Of a stretch of DNA of 64,000 bases, positions 20,271 to 27,645 are shown piece by piece. The notes beneath the pieces are model-generated. The model was not told the DNA's origin and did no database searches. It worked only from the letters and a program-made list of their open reading frames with translations. The DNA comes from Mesorhizobium sophorae (lineage in GTDB: Bacteria > Pseudomonadota > Alphaproteobacteria > Rhizobiales > Rhizobiaceae), in contig NZ_NNRI01000022.1 in assembly GCF_002270415.1 (NCBI RefSeq), positions 496,001 to 560,000 on the forward strand, written 5' to 3'. Position numbers and translations under genes: made by a program. The stretch's first letter is position 1. Each line of letters starts with the position of its first letter.

Positions 20271-20726
20271 TTAGCTGGCCGGCGGCAGATCAAAGTCGTG
20301 CGCGGCGATGTCATCCAGCGCCGCGCGCAGCCTTTCCGCCTTGTCCCTGCCGACCACGTCCTCGAAACGCCGCTGGGCGACGTGCCACAGCTTCATCGCT
20401 TCATCGAGTTTGACCAGGCCCTGCGGCGTCAGCCGCACGCGCTTGATGCGGCGATCGTCCGGATCGGCGAAAGTCTCGACATAGCCGTCGCGGATCAGTG
20501 GCTTCAGCGTGTGGCCAAGCGCCGACAGGTCCATGATCATGGACGCGGCAATGGCGCCCATCGCCGGCTCGTTGCCGATATGGATCTGGTAAAGCAGGCC
20601 CTGCTGCGTGGCCTTGAGGCCCGAAGGCGCAAGCACATCATCATAATACTGGCCGAGCTTGCGTGCCGCGCGACGCAGCATGGCGTTGTTGCACAGCGTC
20701 AGGCCGGGCAGGGCATCTTTCGACAT
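20271..20726 (-). CDS. MarR-family transcriptional regulator
   Basis: A 151-residue MarR-type winged-helix protein: LKATQQGLLYQI, the recognition segment MDLSALGHTLKPLIRDGYV, and the wing RIKRVRLTPQGLVKLDEA. Such dimers repress transcription until they bind small phenolic or oxidising ligands. It is divergent from the SDR gene, with two matching dyads between them, and convergent with the MFS gene. It starts at ATG 20726. Confidence 0.9.
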   Translation of the reverse strand: MSKDALPGLTLCNNAMLRRAARKLGQYYDDVLAPSGLKATQQGLLYQIHIGNEPAMGAIAASMIMDLSALGHTLKPLIRDGYVETFADPDDRRIKRVRLTPQGLVKLDEAMKLWHVAQRRFEDVVGRDKAERLRAALDDIAAHDFDLPPAS

Positions 20727-20816
20727 GTTTTTCTCTCGGCTCTTTCTCTCGGCGACGGCTGCATCACGCCCGACCGCTTACCCTTAAATAATCTCAGTCC
20801 CGATCATTGACAAGAT

Positions 20817-20857
20817 AGTGGCATATGCCTATTTTCTGAATAGTGGTATATGCCACT
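20817..20857. promoter_or_regulatory. Paired MarR-type operators
   Basis: Two copies of AGTGGYATATGCC lie at 20817-20829 and 20842-20854. The first contains the perfect palindrome GGCATATGCC, the second the dyad AGTGGTATATGCCACT (20842-20857). Their spacing is 25 bases start to start. They sit between the MarR and SDR genes and are the obvious binding sites for that repressor on both genes. Confidence 0.75.
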
Positions 20858-20958
20858 AAATGAAATCAGATGGCTTTGGCGGCAAGGCAAGGGCAGTTGC
20901 CCACGGTGCCGGCGGCAAAAGCCGAAGCGAAGCAATCAGTCGAAGAAGGAACAGGACA

Positions 20959-21753
20959 ATGAGTGGACAGAGCAACAAGGGCACGGCGGTGGTCACCGGA
21001 GCTTCGGCGGGCATCGGTGCGGTCTATGCGGACAGGCTGGCAGGGCAAGGCTATGACCTGCTGCTGGTGGCGCGGCGCGCCGACCGGCTCGAGGAACTGG
21101 CGGAGAAGCTGCGCTACGCCTACGGCCGCAAGGTCAGCGTGATCAGCGCCGATCTCGCCGACGACAATGATGTCCGCCGCGTCGAGCAGGCGATCGCCGC
21201 CGACGACAGCGTGACGCTGCTGGTCAACAATGCCGGCCTTGGCGGCCAGCAAGTGGTGGCTACCGCCGACGCCGACGCGGCCGAGCGCATGATCAAAGTC
21301 AATGTCATCGCCTTGACGCGGCTGACCCGTGCTGTGCTGCCAGGTCTGGTGGCGCGCAACCGTGGCGCCATCGTCAACATCGCCTCGGTGCTTGCCTTCG
21401 ACACCTCGTTCGGCGGCATCTACAGCGGCACCAAGGCCTATGTCGTCAACTTCACCGAAGCCCTGCAGCGCGAAGTTGCGGGTACGCAGGTGAAGGCGCA
21501 GGTGGTGCTGCCAGGCGCGACCCGGACCGATTTCTGGGAGATCGCCGGCAGCGATATCGATACCCTTCCGCACGAAATCGTCATGACGGCCGATGATCTG
21601 GTCGATGCCGCACTTGTCGGCCTGGCCAAGGGCGAAACGGTTACGGTGCCGGGGCTTGCCGACGCCACCAAGGTGGACACTTTCCTCGGCGCGCGCCAAG
21701 CCTTCTACGGCAGCCTGCATGCCAACAAGCCGGCGGCACGCTACGCGGCTTGA
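20959..21753 (+). CDS. Short-chain dehydrogenase/reductase
   Basis: A 264-residue SDR enzyme. The NAD(P) motif TGASAGIG lies near residues 14-21, NNAG near 92, the catalytic Ser in NIASVL and the YxxxK pair in YSGTKAYVVNF. The Arg and other basic residues after the first strand (VARRADRLEEL) favour NADPH. The ATG at 20959 follows an AAGGAACAGG ribosome site; the frame opens earlier but crosses the operator region. Probably controlled by the divergent MarR protein; the substrate is unknown. Confidence 0.9.
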   Translation: MSGQSNKGTAVVTGASAGIGAVYADRLAGQGYDLLLVARRADRLEELAEKLRYAYGRKVSVISADLADDNDVRRVEQAIAADDSVTLLVNNAGLGGQQVVATADADAAERMIKVNVIALTRLTRAVLPGLVARNRGAIVNIASVLAFDTSFGGIYSGTKAYVVNFTEALQREVAGTQVKAQVVLPGATRTDFWEIAGSDIDTLPHEIVMTADDLVDAALVGLAKGETVTVPGLADATKVDTFLGARQAFYGSLHANKPAARYAA

Positions 21754-21774
21754 TCCCTGCGTGGCGGTTGGCGT

Positions 21775-22374
21775 TCAGGCCGACCGCCACATCGGAATGA
21801 TCGAGGCGGCAAGCACCAGCGCCAGCACGATGTTGAGCGCGCGCCATTGCCATTCTGTCTTGAGCAGCCGGGCAAGCAGCATCCCGGCCACGCACCACAG
21901 CGACAGCGAGGCAGCCGCTGCCAGGCCGAAAGTGGCGCCGAGCAGCAGCGCAAGCTGGAGCGGGCCGCTGGCCAAAGCCGCGAACGAGGCCGCCGCGCCC
22001 AGCCCTATCGCCCAGCCCTTGGGGTTCATCCATTGAATGCCGGCGCCGCTGAGAAAGCTGTTCGGACTGGCCATGGTGACGTCCAGGTTGGGCGGTCCGC
22101 TGCGACCGATCTTGATCGCCAGCCAGACGAGATAGAGCGAGCCGACGACCTTCATCGCCAGTTGCAGCGAGGGTACCGCAAGCAGCAGGCCGGCGAGCCC
22201 GGCGGCCGCGGCGGCGGTCACCGTGGCGAGGCCGGCGGCACTTCCAACGAGCAAGGGAACGGAACGGCGAAAGCCGAACTGCACGCCGGACGCTGTCGAC
22301 AGGGTCGTGGCGATGCCGGGCGTGGTGGTGGCGACGATCGCAAACAGGACGAGGGGGATGATCGGCTCGAGCAT
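21775..22374 (-). CDS. LysE/RhtB-family amino-acid exporter
   Basis: A 199-residue, six-helix membrane protein of the LysE/RhtB superfamily. The N-terminal TTTPGIATTLSTASGVQFGFRRSVPLLVG segment (helix 1, conserved PG and loop) and the QWMNPKGWAIGLG motif before helix 4 are diagnostic. Family members export amino acids or derivatives such as homoserine or threonine. The start MLEPIIPL at 22374 has AAAGGAAGC upstream; an earlier in-frame start exists at 22401. A LysR-type gene is divergent from it. Confidence 0.9.
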   Translation of the reverse strand: MLEPIIPLVLFAIVATTTPGIATTLSTASGVQFGFRRSVPLLVGSAAGLATVTAAAAAGLAGLLLAVPSLQLAMKVVGSLYLVWLAIKIGRSGPPNLDVTMASPNSFLSGAGIQWMNPKGWAIGLGAAASFAALASGPLQLALLLGATFGLAAAASLSLWCVAGMLLARLLKTEWQWRALNIVLALVLAASIIPMWRSA

Positions 22375-22384
22375 GCGGCTTCCT

Positions 22385-22408
22385 TTGAAGCGTGTCGACA
22401 CGCTTCAA
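22385..22408. promoter_or_regulatory. Perfect 24-base palindrome before the LysE gene
   Basis: TTGAAGCGTGTCGACACGCTTCAA is fully self-complementary and ends 11 bases before the exporter start codon, so it would be in its leader. It may be an operator or a short mobile palindrome; its extreme closeness to the start codon could also affect translation. Confidence 0.5.
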
Positions 22409-22432
22409 GTTTATGTTTCTGCATTTCGTTCT

Positions 22433-22466
22433 CCCAAAACCGCTGCGCACTTTTGGGCGACATGCA
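22433..22466. repeat. Short rhizobial palindrome, copy 1
   Basis: CCCAAAA-11 bases-TTTTGGG followed by CGACATGCA. The loop CCGCTGCGCA and the flank match the element at 53071-53108, so they are members of one dispersed repeat family. Confidence 0.65.
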
Positions 22467-22552
22467 TTGTCGGACATCGCAATCCTAGCCACGCATGAAC
22501 TTCAGTAAATGCAATGTTTGCCATGCTTTCCATTAGCAGACATAATGCAAGT

Positions 22553-23422
22553 ATGATCCGAAATCTCGACATGGCACTGATCCGCACCTTCGTCACCGTC
22601 GCCGACAAGGCCAGCATGACGGCGGCTGCCAATGCGCTGCACCTGACGCAAGGCGCCGTCAGCCAGCAGGTCAAGCGGCTGGAGGAGGCGCTCGGCGCCA
22701 GCCTGTTCGAGCGTGACCGGCGGGGTTTGCGGCTGACGCGCGCTGGTGAGCGGCTGTTCGGCAAGGGCAAGCGGCTGCTGGCCTTGAATGACGAGATATG
22801 GACCGACATGGCGGGTACCCCGGTGGCCGGCCAGGTGCGGCTCGGCGTGCCCTACGATCTTGTCGGCACCTTGCTGGCGCCGGTGCTGAAGCGCTATGCC
22901 GAGACCTATCCGCAGGTCGAGATATCGCTGATCTGTGCCTCGTCACCGGAGCTCGCCGCTGCCCTCGCGGCCGGCACCATCGACCTTGCGGTGATCGAGG
23001 AACGGGTCGGCCCGTCGGCCGGCGAGTGCCTGGCCATAGACCGGCTGGTCTGGGTCGGCGCCAAGGGCGGCGTTGCCCGTGCCAAGCGGCCGCTGCCGGT
23101 TTCGATCGTTGCCGACACCTGCGCCTTCCGGCCGGCGGTGCTGTCGGCGCTTGGTGAGCACGGGCTGGAATGGCGCACCGTGTTCGAGAACGGCAACATC
23201 GACGCGACGACAGCAACGGTGCGCTCGGATCTTGCGGTCACGACATGGCTGGCCTCCACCGTGCCGGCCGATCTCGACATATTGCCGTTCGATTCAGGCC
23301 TGCCGCCGCTGCCGAATTTTGCCATCAACCTGCATTTGCCGAGGCACGGTGTCGGACCCGCGGCACAGGAATTCGCGCGGCATATCCGCGAAGGGCTGGC
23401 GCGGCGGCTGGTGGCGGCTTGA
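22553..23422 (+). CDS. LysR-type transcriptional regulator
   Basis: A 289-residue LTTR. The helix-turn-helix is clear in residues about 5-62 (ALIRTFVTVADKASMTAAANALHLTQGAVSQQVKRLEEALGASLFERD), followed by the linker helix and a periplasmic-binding-like ligand domain starting near VRLGVPYDLV. It starts at ATG 22553 (MIRNLDMALI); the frame opens at 22514. The divergent exporter suggests that it activates amino-acid export, like other LysE-LysG pairs, but the effector is unknown. Confidence 0.88.
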   Translation: MIRNLDMALIRTFVTVADKASMTAAANALHLTQGAVSQQVKRLEEALGASLFERDRRGLRLTRAGERLFGKGKRLLALNDEIWTDMAGTPVAGQVRLGVPYDLVGTLLAPVLKRYAETYPQVEISLICASSPELAAALAAGTIDLAVIEERVGPSAGECLAIDRLVWVGAKGGVARAKRPLPVSIVADTCAFRPAVLSALGEHGLEWRTVFENGNIDATTATVRSDLAVTTWLASTVPADLDILPFDSGLPPLPNFAINLHLPRHGVGPAAQEFARHIREGLARRLVAA

Positions 23423-23434
23423 AACCAGGTCCAG

Positions 23435-24088
23435 CTACTTCCAGTTCTTGCGCCGCTCGATCTCTGCCTCGGATGGCTTTTCCGGCGCGAACGATCCGGT
23501 CTTGATCTCGCCGCCACGCTCATACGTCGCCATGATGACGCCGGTGCTGGAGGCCTGCGAGCGGGTCAGCTTCAAGGCGGAAGGCATGGTGCCGTTGCCG
23601 AACAGCCGCTTGCCCTTGCCCAGCACCAGCGGGAAGATCAGCAGGCTGATCTCGTCGATCAGGTCATTGGCGAGCAAGGTCTGGACCAGGTCGCTCGAAC
23701 CCTGGATGAGCAGGTCCGGGCCGTCTTGCTCCTTCAGCTTGCGCAGCGTTGCCACGACGTCCTCGCCCAGCGACTGGCTGTTGTTCCAAGTCAGTGTGTC
23801 GTGCCTGTGCGTCGCCACATATTTGGTGACGGCGTTGAAGCTTTCGGCGATCGGATCGTTGCCCTGGTACGGCCAGTGCGCGGCGAAGATGTCATAGGTC
23901 TTGCGGCCGAGCAGCAGGTCGAAGGGCTTGGTGAAGGTCTCGCCCATGAACGCGCCCATGGCGTCGTCCCAGTAATGGAACGTCCAGCCGCCGAATCTGA
24001 AACCGCCGGCCGGATCCTCTTCCGGACCGCCTGGAGCTTGCATGACGCCATCGAGGCTGACGAATGTCGCGGCGGTGATCTTTCTCAT
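23435..24088 (-). CDS. Dihydrofolate-reductase-like (RibD C-terminal) protein
   Basis: A 217-residue protein of the DHFR-like RibD_C superfamily. SLDGVMQAPGG at the N-terminus and the LLGRKTYDIFAAHWP motif are typical, as are the LIQGSSDLVQTLLANDLIDEISLLIFPLVLGKGKRLF segments in the second half. Members bind NADPH and reduce pterin or similar substrates; most are uncharacterised. It is convergent with the LysR gene, 12 bases apart. Confidence 0.87.
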   Translation of the reverse strand: MRKITAATFVSLDGVMQAPGGPEEDPAGGFRFGGWTFHYWDDAMGAFMGETFTKPFDLLLGRKTYDIFAAHWPYQGNDPIAESFNAVTKYVATHRHDTLTWNNSQSLGEDVVATLRKLKEQDGPDLLIQGSSDLVQTLLANDLIDEISLLIFPLVLGKGKRLFGNGTMPSALKLTRSQASSTGVIMATYERGGEIKTGSFAPEKPSEAEIERRKNWK

Positions 24089-24206
24089 TCCGATGCTCCG
24101 GTTTCTTCAATCCACGCCGTCGCGGCTGGATTTCAGCCCAAGGACGGGTGACTCCCCGCCCGTCCGACACCGCTGGCAACATTTTGGCGGGCCCGCCGTC
24201 GATGCG

Positions 24207-25049
24207 TCACCTGCGAGGCCTGGCATCCAGGACGCGCGAGGAGAACCAGACCTCACCGAAGATCGCTGTGGCGGTGCGGTCCGGCAGCTTGTCCGACGTC
24301 AGCCAGATCGAGCGGCTGCGCGCGGCCTGGTCGCGCGTCGGGATCTTCGCCGCGGGGTCTGCAACCGAGGCGCCGACACATGGAATGAACCATGAGCGCA
24401 TGAAGGGGTCGCAGGCGAAGCCTTTTTCTGTGCGGGTCACTATCACCGCCAACGGGACGCGCTCGGCCGGGCGCCAGGGAAAGATCATGCGGCCGCCTGG
24501 CCGCAGCGCCTTCAGCCATCCCGCCGGCGGCGCGGCGACGCCGGCATTTACATAGATGATGTCGGATGGCGGCAAGGGTGTCGTCACGGCATCGCCATGG
24601 ACGACGGTCACATTGCCATAGGTTTCGAGATTTTGTCGTGCGAGCTCGGCCAGGTTGTTGTCGAGTTCGAAGGCAGTGACGGTGCCGCCGGGCGAAACCA
24701 GTTTGGCCAGCGCCGCGGTGTAATAACCGGTGCCGGCGCCGATGTGGCAAACGGCTTCGCCGGGTTTCGGCGCAAGCTTGCCGATCCACATGGCGTGCAG
24801 GAACGGCTCGCCATTGTTGATGCCCTTGTCGTTGTCGAGCGCCACCAGAACGTTCTGGTAGATGTGAGCCGGATCGGCGCTCGGCGTCGTGATCTTGCCG
24901 TTGCCGGCGATGATCGTCCACGGCCCAGGACCGAGGAAGGCTTCGCGCGGCACCTCGGCGAAGACCGCCTCCAGGCGCGGATCGGGCGAGCCGGCATTAG
25001 CGGCCATCAGCCTCGCGTAGAACTTCCTGACGTCTTCGATCCCGGTCAT
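24207..25049 (-). CDS. PCMT-like methyltransferase
   Basis: A 280-residue SAM-dependent methyltransferase resembling protein-L-isoaspartate O-methyltransferases. AVCHIGAGTGYYTAALAKLV is motif I (SAM loop), VTAFELDNNLAELAR motif post-I, NVTVVHGDA motif II, and DIIYVNAGVAAPPAGWLKALRPGGRMIFP covers motif III. The C-terminal extension of about 80 residues is longer than in classical Pcm. It may repair isoaspartyl residues or modify something else; the exact role is uncertain. Confidence 0.83.
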   Translation of the reverse strand: MTGIEDVRKFYARLMAANAGSPDPRLEAVFAEVPREAFLGPGPWTIIAGNGKITTPSADPAHIYQNVLVALDNDKGINNGEPFLHAMWIGKLAPKPGEAVCHIGAGTGYYTAALAKLVSPGGTVTAFELDNNLAELARQNLETYGNVTVVHGDAVTTPLPPSDIIYVNAGVAAPPAGWLKALRPGGRMIFPWRPAERVPLAVIVTRTEKGFACDPFMRSWFIPCVGASVADPAAKIPTRDQAARSRSIWLTSDKLPDRTATAIFGEVWFSSRVLDARPRR

Positions 25050-25123
25050 GACGCGGGAGAAGATAGCGCGGATTGCCGATTTGTCGCCGGACTATCTCTC
25101 AGCAGAGCAGCCGATTTCGGGTC

Positions 25124-26488
25124 TCAGCCGACCCCGAACATAGTGTCGTAGAGCAGCTTGAAGTTGAGCACCAGGATGATCGCGGCGACCACCCAGGCCA
25201 GTGCGGCGACGCCGCGCGGAATGGCGAGGTTGCCCATCTTCTTCCTGTCGGAGACGAACTGCACCAGCGGGACAACCGCGAAGGGCAGCTGCATCGACAG
25301 GATCACCTGGCTCAACACCAGCAACTGGCCGGTGCCTTTTTCGCCATAGAGCGCGGTGACGATCACCACCGGGATGATGGCGAGCCCGCGCGTCAGCAGG
25401 CGGCGTGCCCAGTTGGGGATGCGCAGGCGCAGGAAACCTTCCATGACGATCTGGCCGGCCAGCGTCGCCGTCACCGTCGAGTTCAGGCCGGAAGCCAGCA
25501 GCGCGACGGCGAACAGGATCGAGGCGATGCCGAGGCCCAGCAGCGGCGACAGCAGCTCGAAGGCCTGGCCGATCTCGGCGACATCCTGGTGGCCGGTGTC
25601 GTGGAAGGCGACCGCCGACACGATCAGGATCGAGGCATTGACGAACAAGGCAAGCATCAAGGCGATGGTCGAGTCCGTCGTTGCCCATTTGATGGCGTCG
25701 CGCTTGCCCTTGTCGGTGCGCTCATAGGCGCGGGTCTGCACGATCGAGGAGTGCAGATAGAGATTGTGCGGCATGACGGTGGCGCCGATGATGCCGATGG
25801 CGATGTAGAGCATTGCCGGATTGGTGACGATCTCGGACGACGGAATGAACATTGCATGCAGGATCGAGCCGGCCGGCGGGGCGGCGACAAAGATCTGGAT
25901 GGCGAAGCAGCTGAAGATGATGATCAGGAGCGCGATGACGAAGGCTTCGAGATAGCGAAAACCCTTGTTCATCAACAGAAGCACGAGGAAGGCATCGAGT
26001 GCTGTCAGCATGGCGCCGCCGATCAGCGGGATGCCGAACAGAAGTTGCAGCGCGATCGCCGTGCCGATGACTTCGGCCAGGTCGCAAGCGATGATGGCCA
26101 GTTCGCAGGCGATCCACAGCATGAAGTTGACCGGTCGTGGATAGTAGGCGCGGCAGGCCTGAGCGAGGTCGCGCCCGGTGGCGATGCCGAGGCGGGCAGC
26201 CAGTGCCTGCAGCAGGATCGCCATCAGGTTGGAGAGCATAATGATGAACAGCAGCGTGTAGCCGAACTGCGCGCCACCGGCGAGGTCGGTCGCCCAGTTG
26301 CCCGGATCCATATAGCCGACCGAGACCATGTAGCCGGGGCCCATGAAGGCGAACAGCCGGCGGAACCAAACGCCCGAACTCGGAACCGCGATGGAAGAAT
26401 TGACCTCGCGCAGGCTGGGCTGGTCGTCCTCCTCGGGTCTGGCGAACCGCCAAGTGGATTGGGAGGCTGTGGCTTCGACTTCAGACAT
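25124..26488 (-). CDS. mntH: Nramp-family manganese/divalent metal transporter
   Basis: A 454-residue, 11-helix Nramp protein that imports Mn2+ (or Fe2+) with protons. The helix 1 metal motif is YMDPGNWATDLA (D-P-G-N) and the helix 6 motif MPHNLYLHSSIVQTR (M-P-H), both intact. It is read divergently from a DtxR/MntR-type regulator gene, which fits manganese-responsive repression. Start MSEVEATASQ at 26488. Tight regulation through the short intergenic region is expected. Confidence 0.95.
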   Translation of the reverse strand: MSEVEATASQSTWRFARPEEDDQPSLREVNSSIAVPSSGVWFRRLFAFMGPGYMVSVGYMDPGNWATDLAGGAQFGYTLLFIIMLSNLMAILLQALAARLGIATGRDLAQACRAYYPRPVNFMLWIACELAIIACDLAEVIGTAIALQLLFGIPLIGGAMLTALDAFLVLLLMNKGFRYLEAFVIALLIIIFSCFAIQIFVAAPPAGSILHAMFIPSSEIVTNPAMLYIAIGIIGATVMPHNLYLHSSIVQTRAYERTDKGKRDAIKWATTDSTIALMLALFVNASILIVSAVAFHDTGHQDVAEIGQAFELLSPLLGLGIASILFAVALLASGLNSTVTATLAGQIVMEGFLRLRIPNWARRLLTRGLAIIPVVIVTALYGEKGTGQLLVLSQVILSMQLPFAVVPLVQFVSDRKKMGNLAIPRGVAALAWVVAAIILVLNFKLLYDTMFGVG

Positions 26489-26540
26489 GAGGGGCTTTCC
26501 GCGAGACGTGTCGATGTTATCCTAAGCTATGCCATGGCTC

Positions 26541-26564
26541 AACATTATGCAATATGCTATATTT
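26541..26564. promoter_or_regulatory. Candidate MntR-binding region
   Basis: The AT-rich stretch AACATTATGCAATATGCTATATTT lies between the divergent mntH and mntR genes, 53-76 bases before the mntH start. It holds two TATGCWA-like direct units and a weak dyad. Sequence composition and position suit a metal-regulator site, but no perfect consensus is visible. Confidence 0.35.
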
Positions 26565-26719
26565 CATTGTCGGTGCTTTTTGTTCGGGCCGTGACCTGGC
26601 GCGGGAACGGTCGCCGACAACGCAGGTTGCGCCTGTGGCGGAATGCAAATAAACGGCCTGAAGAATCAGAGCCCGTGCTATGAATGCATGGACGGCTAAA
26701 CTCCCAGGAGGGGCGCGCA

Positions 26720-27175
26720 TTGGCGCTGAAGAACAGACCGGTCCCGCGCGAAAAGCCGCTGCCTGACGCCGACGTCCATTCGGAGGGGTTCAGGCACACG
26801 CGCGAAGCGCGCCGCAGCGCGTTGGTCGAGGATTATGTCGAGCTGATCGCCGACCTGATCGAAGACGGTAACGAGGCGCGCCAGGTCGATATCGCCGCAC
26901 GGCTCGGCGTCGCCCAGCCGACGGTGGCCAAGATGCTGACCAGGCTGTGCGCCGACGGCCTCGTGTCCAGAAAACCCTATCGCGGCGTGTTCTTGACCGA
27001 TGCCGGCCGCAAGGTCGCGGTGGAGAGCCGCATCCGCCACCAGACGGTGGAAGCCTTCCTGCGCTCGCTCGGCGTCAGCGCCGAGACCGCGCGCATCGAT
27101 GCCGAGGGCATCGAGCACCATGTCAGCGCCGAGACGCTCGAAGCGTTTCGCAAGGCGATGACGGCGGCGCGCTGA
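26720..27175 (+). CDS. mntR: Manganese-dependent transcriptional regulator, DtxR/MntR type
   Basis: A 151-residue regulator. The winged helix spans about 30-95: RRSALVEDYVELIADLI, then VDIAARLGVAQPTVAKMLTRLCADGLV, and the dimerisation/metal region carries conserved Glu and His residues (AEGIEHHVSAETL). It lacks the SH3-like third domain of DtxR, as MntR proteins do. The TTG at 26720 is preferred because CAGGAGG lies eight bases upstream; an ATG at 26684 is in frame but has no ribosome site. It should repress mntH when manganese is plentiful. Confidence 0.87.
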   Translation: MALKNRPVPREKPLPDADVHSEGFRHTREARRSALVEDYVELIADLIEDGNEARQVDIAARLGVAQPTVAKMLTRLCADGLVSRKPYRGVFLTDAGRKVAVESRIRHQTVEAFLRSLGVSAETARIDAEGIEHHVSAETLEAFRKAMTAAR

Positions 27176-27286
27176 GCTGCGTCAGCACCGCGTTTCCCGA
27201 ACGACGAAGCCGCGCGGGAACCACCTGATGTTACGCACGTTGCTCCTCACACCGCGCGATTGACGTGCGCGCCAAGGGAGGAAGCG

Positions 27287-27475
27287 ATGGGCGTTGAACA
27301 GGCACCGACCGCAAAGGGCAAGCAGGCGGCCAAGGGACTGAAGCAGGCGGCGGCGAAGGACGAGCGCAAGACCGAGGCCGAGACCGGTCATCCCCTGAAG
27401 AAGGGTGCCGCGCGTTTCGAGGAGCGCTCGAAGAGCTCCGATGGCAAGAGCGCCGGCGCCAAGCAGAGGGATTAG
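27287..27475 (+). CDS. Small lysine-rich, probably disordered protein
   Basis: A 62-residue polar protein with many Lys, Ala, Glu and Gly residues and no hydrophobic core (for example KGKQAAKGLKQAAAKDERK). A strong GGGAGGAAGCG ribosome site precedes the ATG at 27287. Composition suggests a disordered or nucleic-acid-associated stress protein, but I recognise no family. It may be a small orphan gene; coding is supported mainly by the ribosome site and codon bias. Confidence 0.55.
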   Translation: MGVEQAPTAKGKQAAKGLKQAAAKDERKTEAETGHPLKKGAARFEERSKSSDGKSAGAKQRD

Positions 27476-27645
27476 GCGCCTGTCGGGCAGACATCGGCAA
27501 TTGTCGGCGAAAGCCGTTTGCTGAGATGTAGCAACCGCACCCTTTGTTGTGGCAGCACCGCTTGTCCCTAGGCTATGGCCCGGGCGTTCGAGCCCTTTGA
27601 ACGGACCACTGGGCCTATCAATTTGCCTGCGGCAAAACCGGTCTC

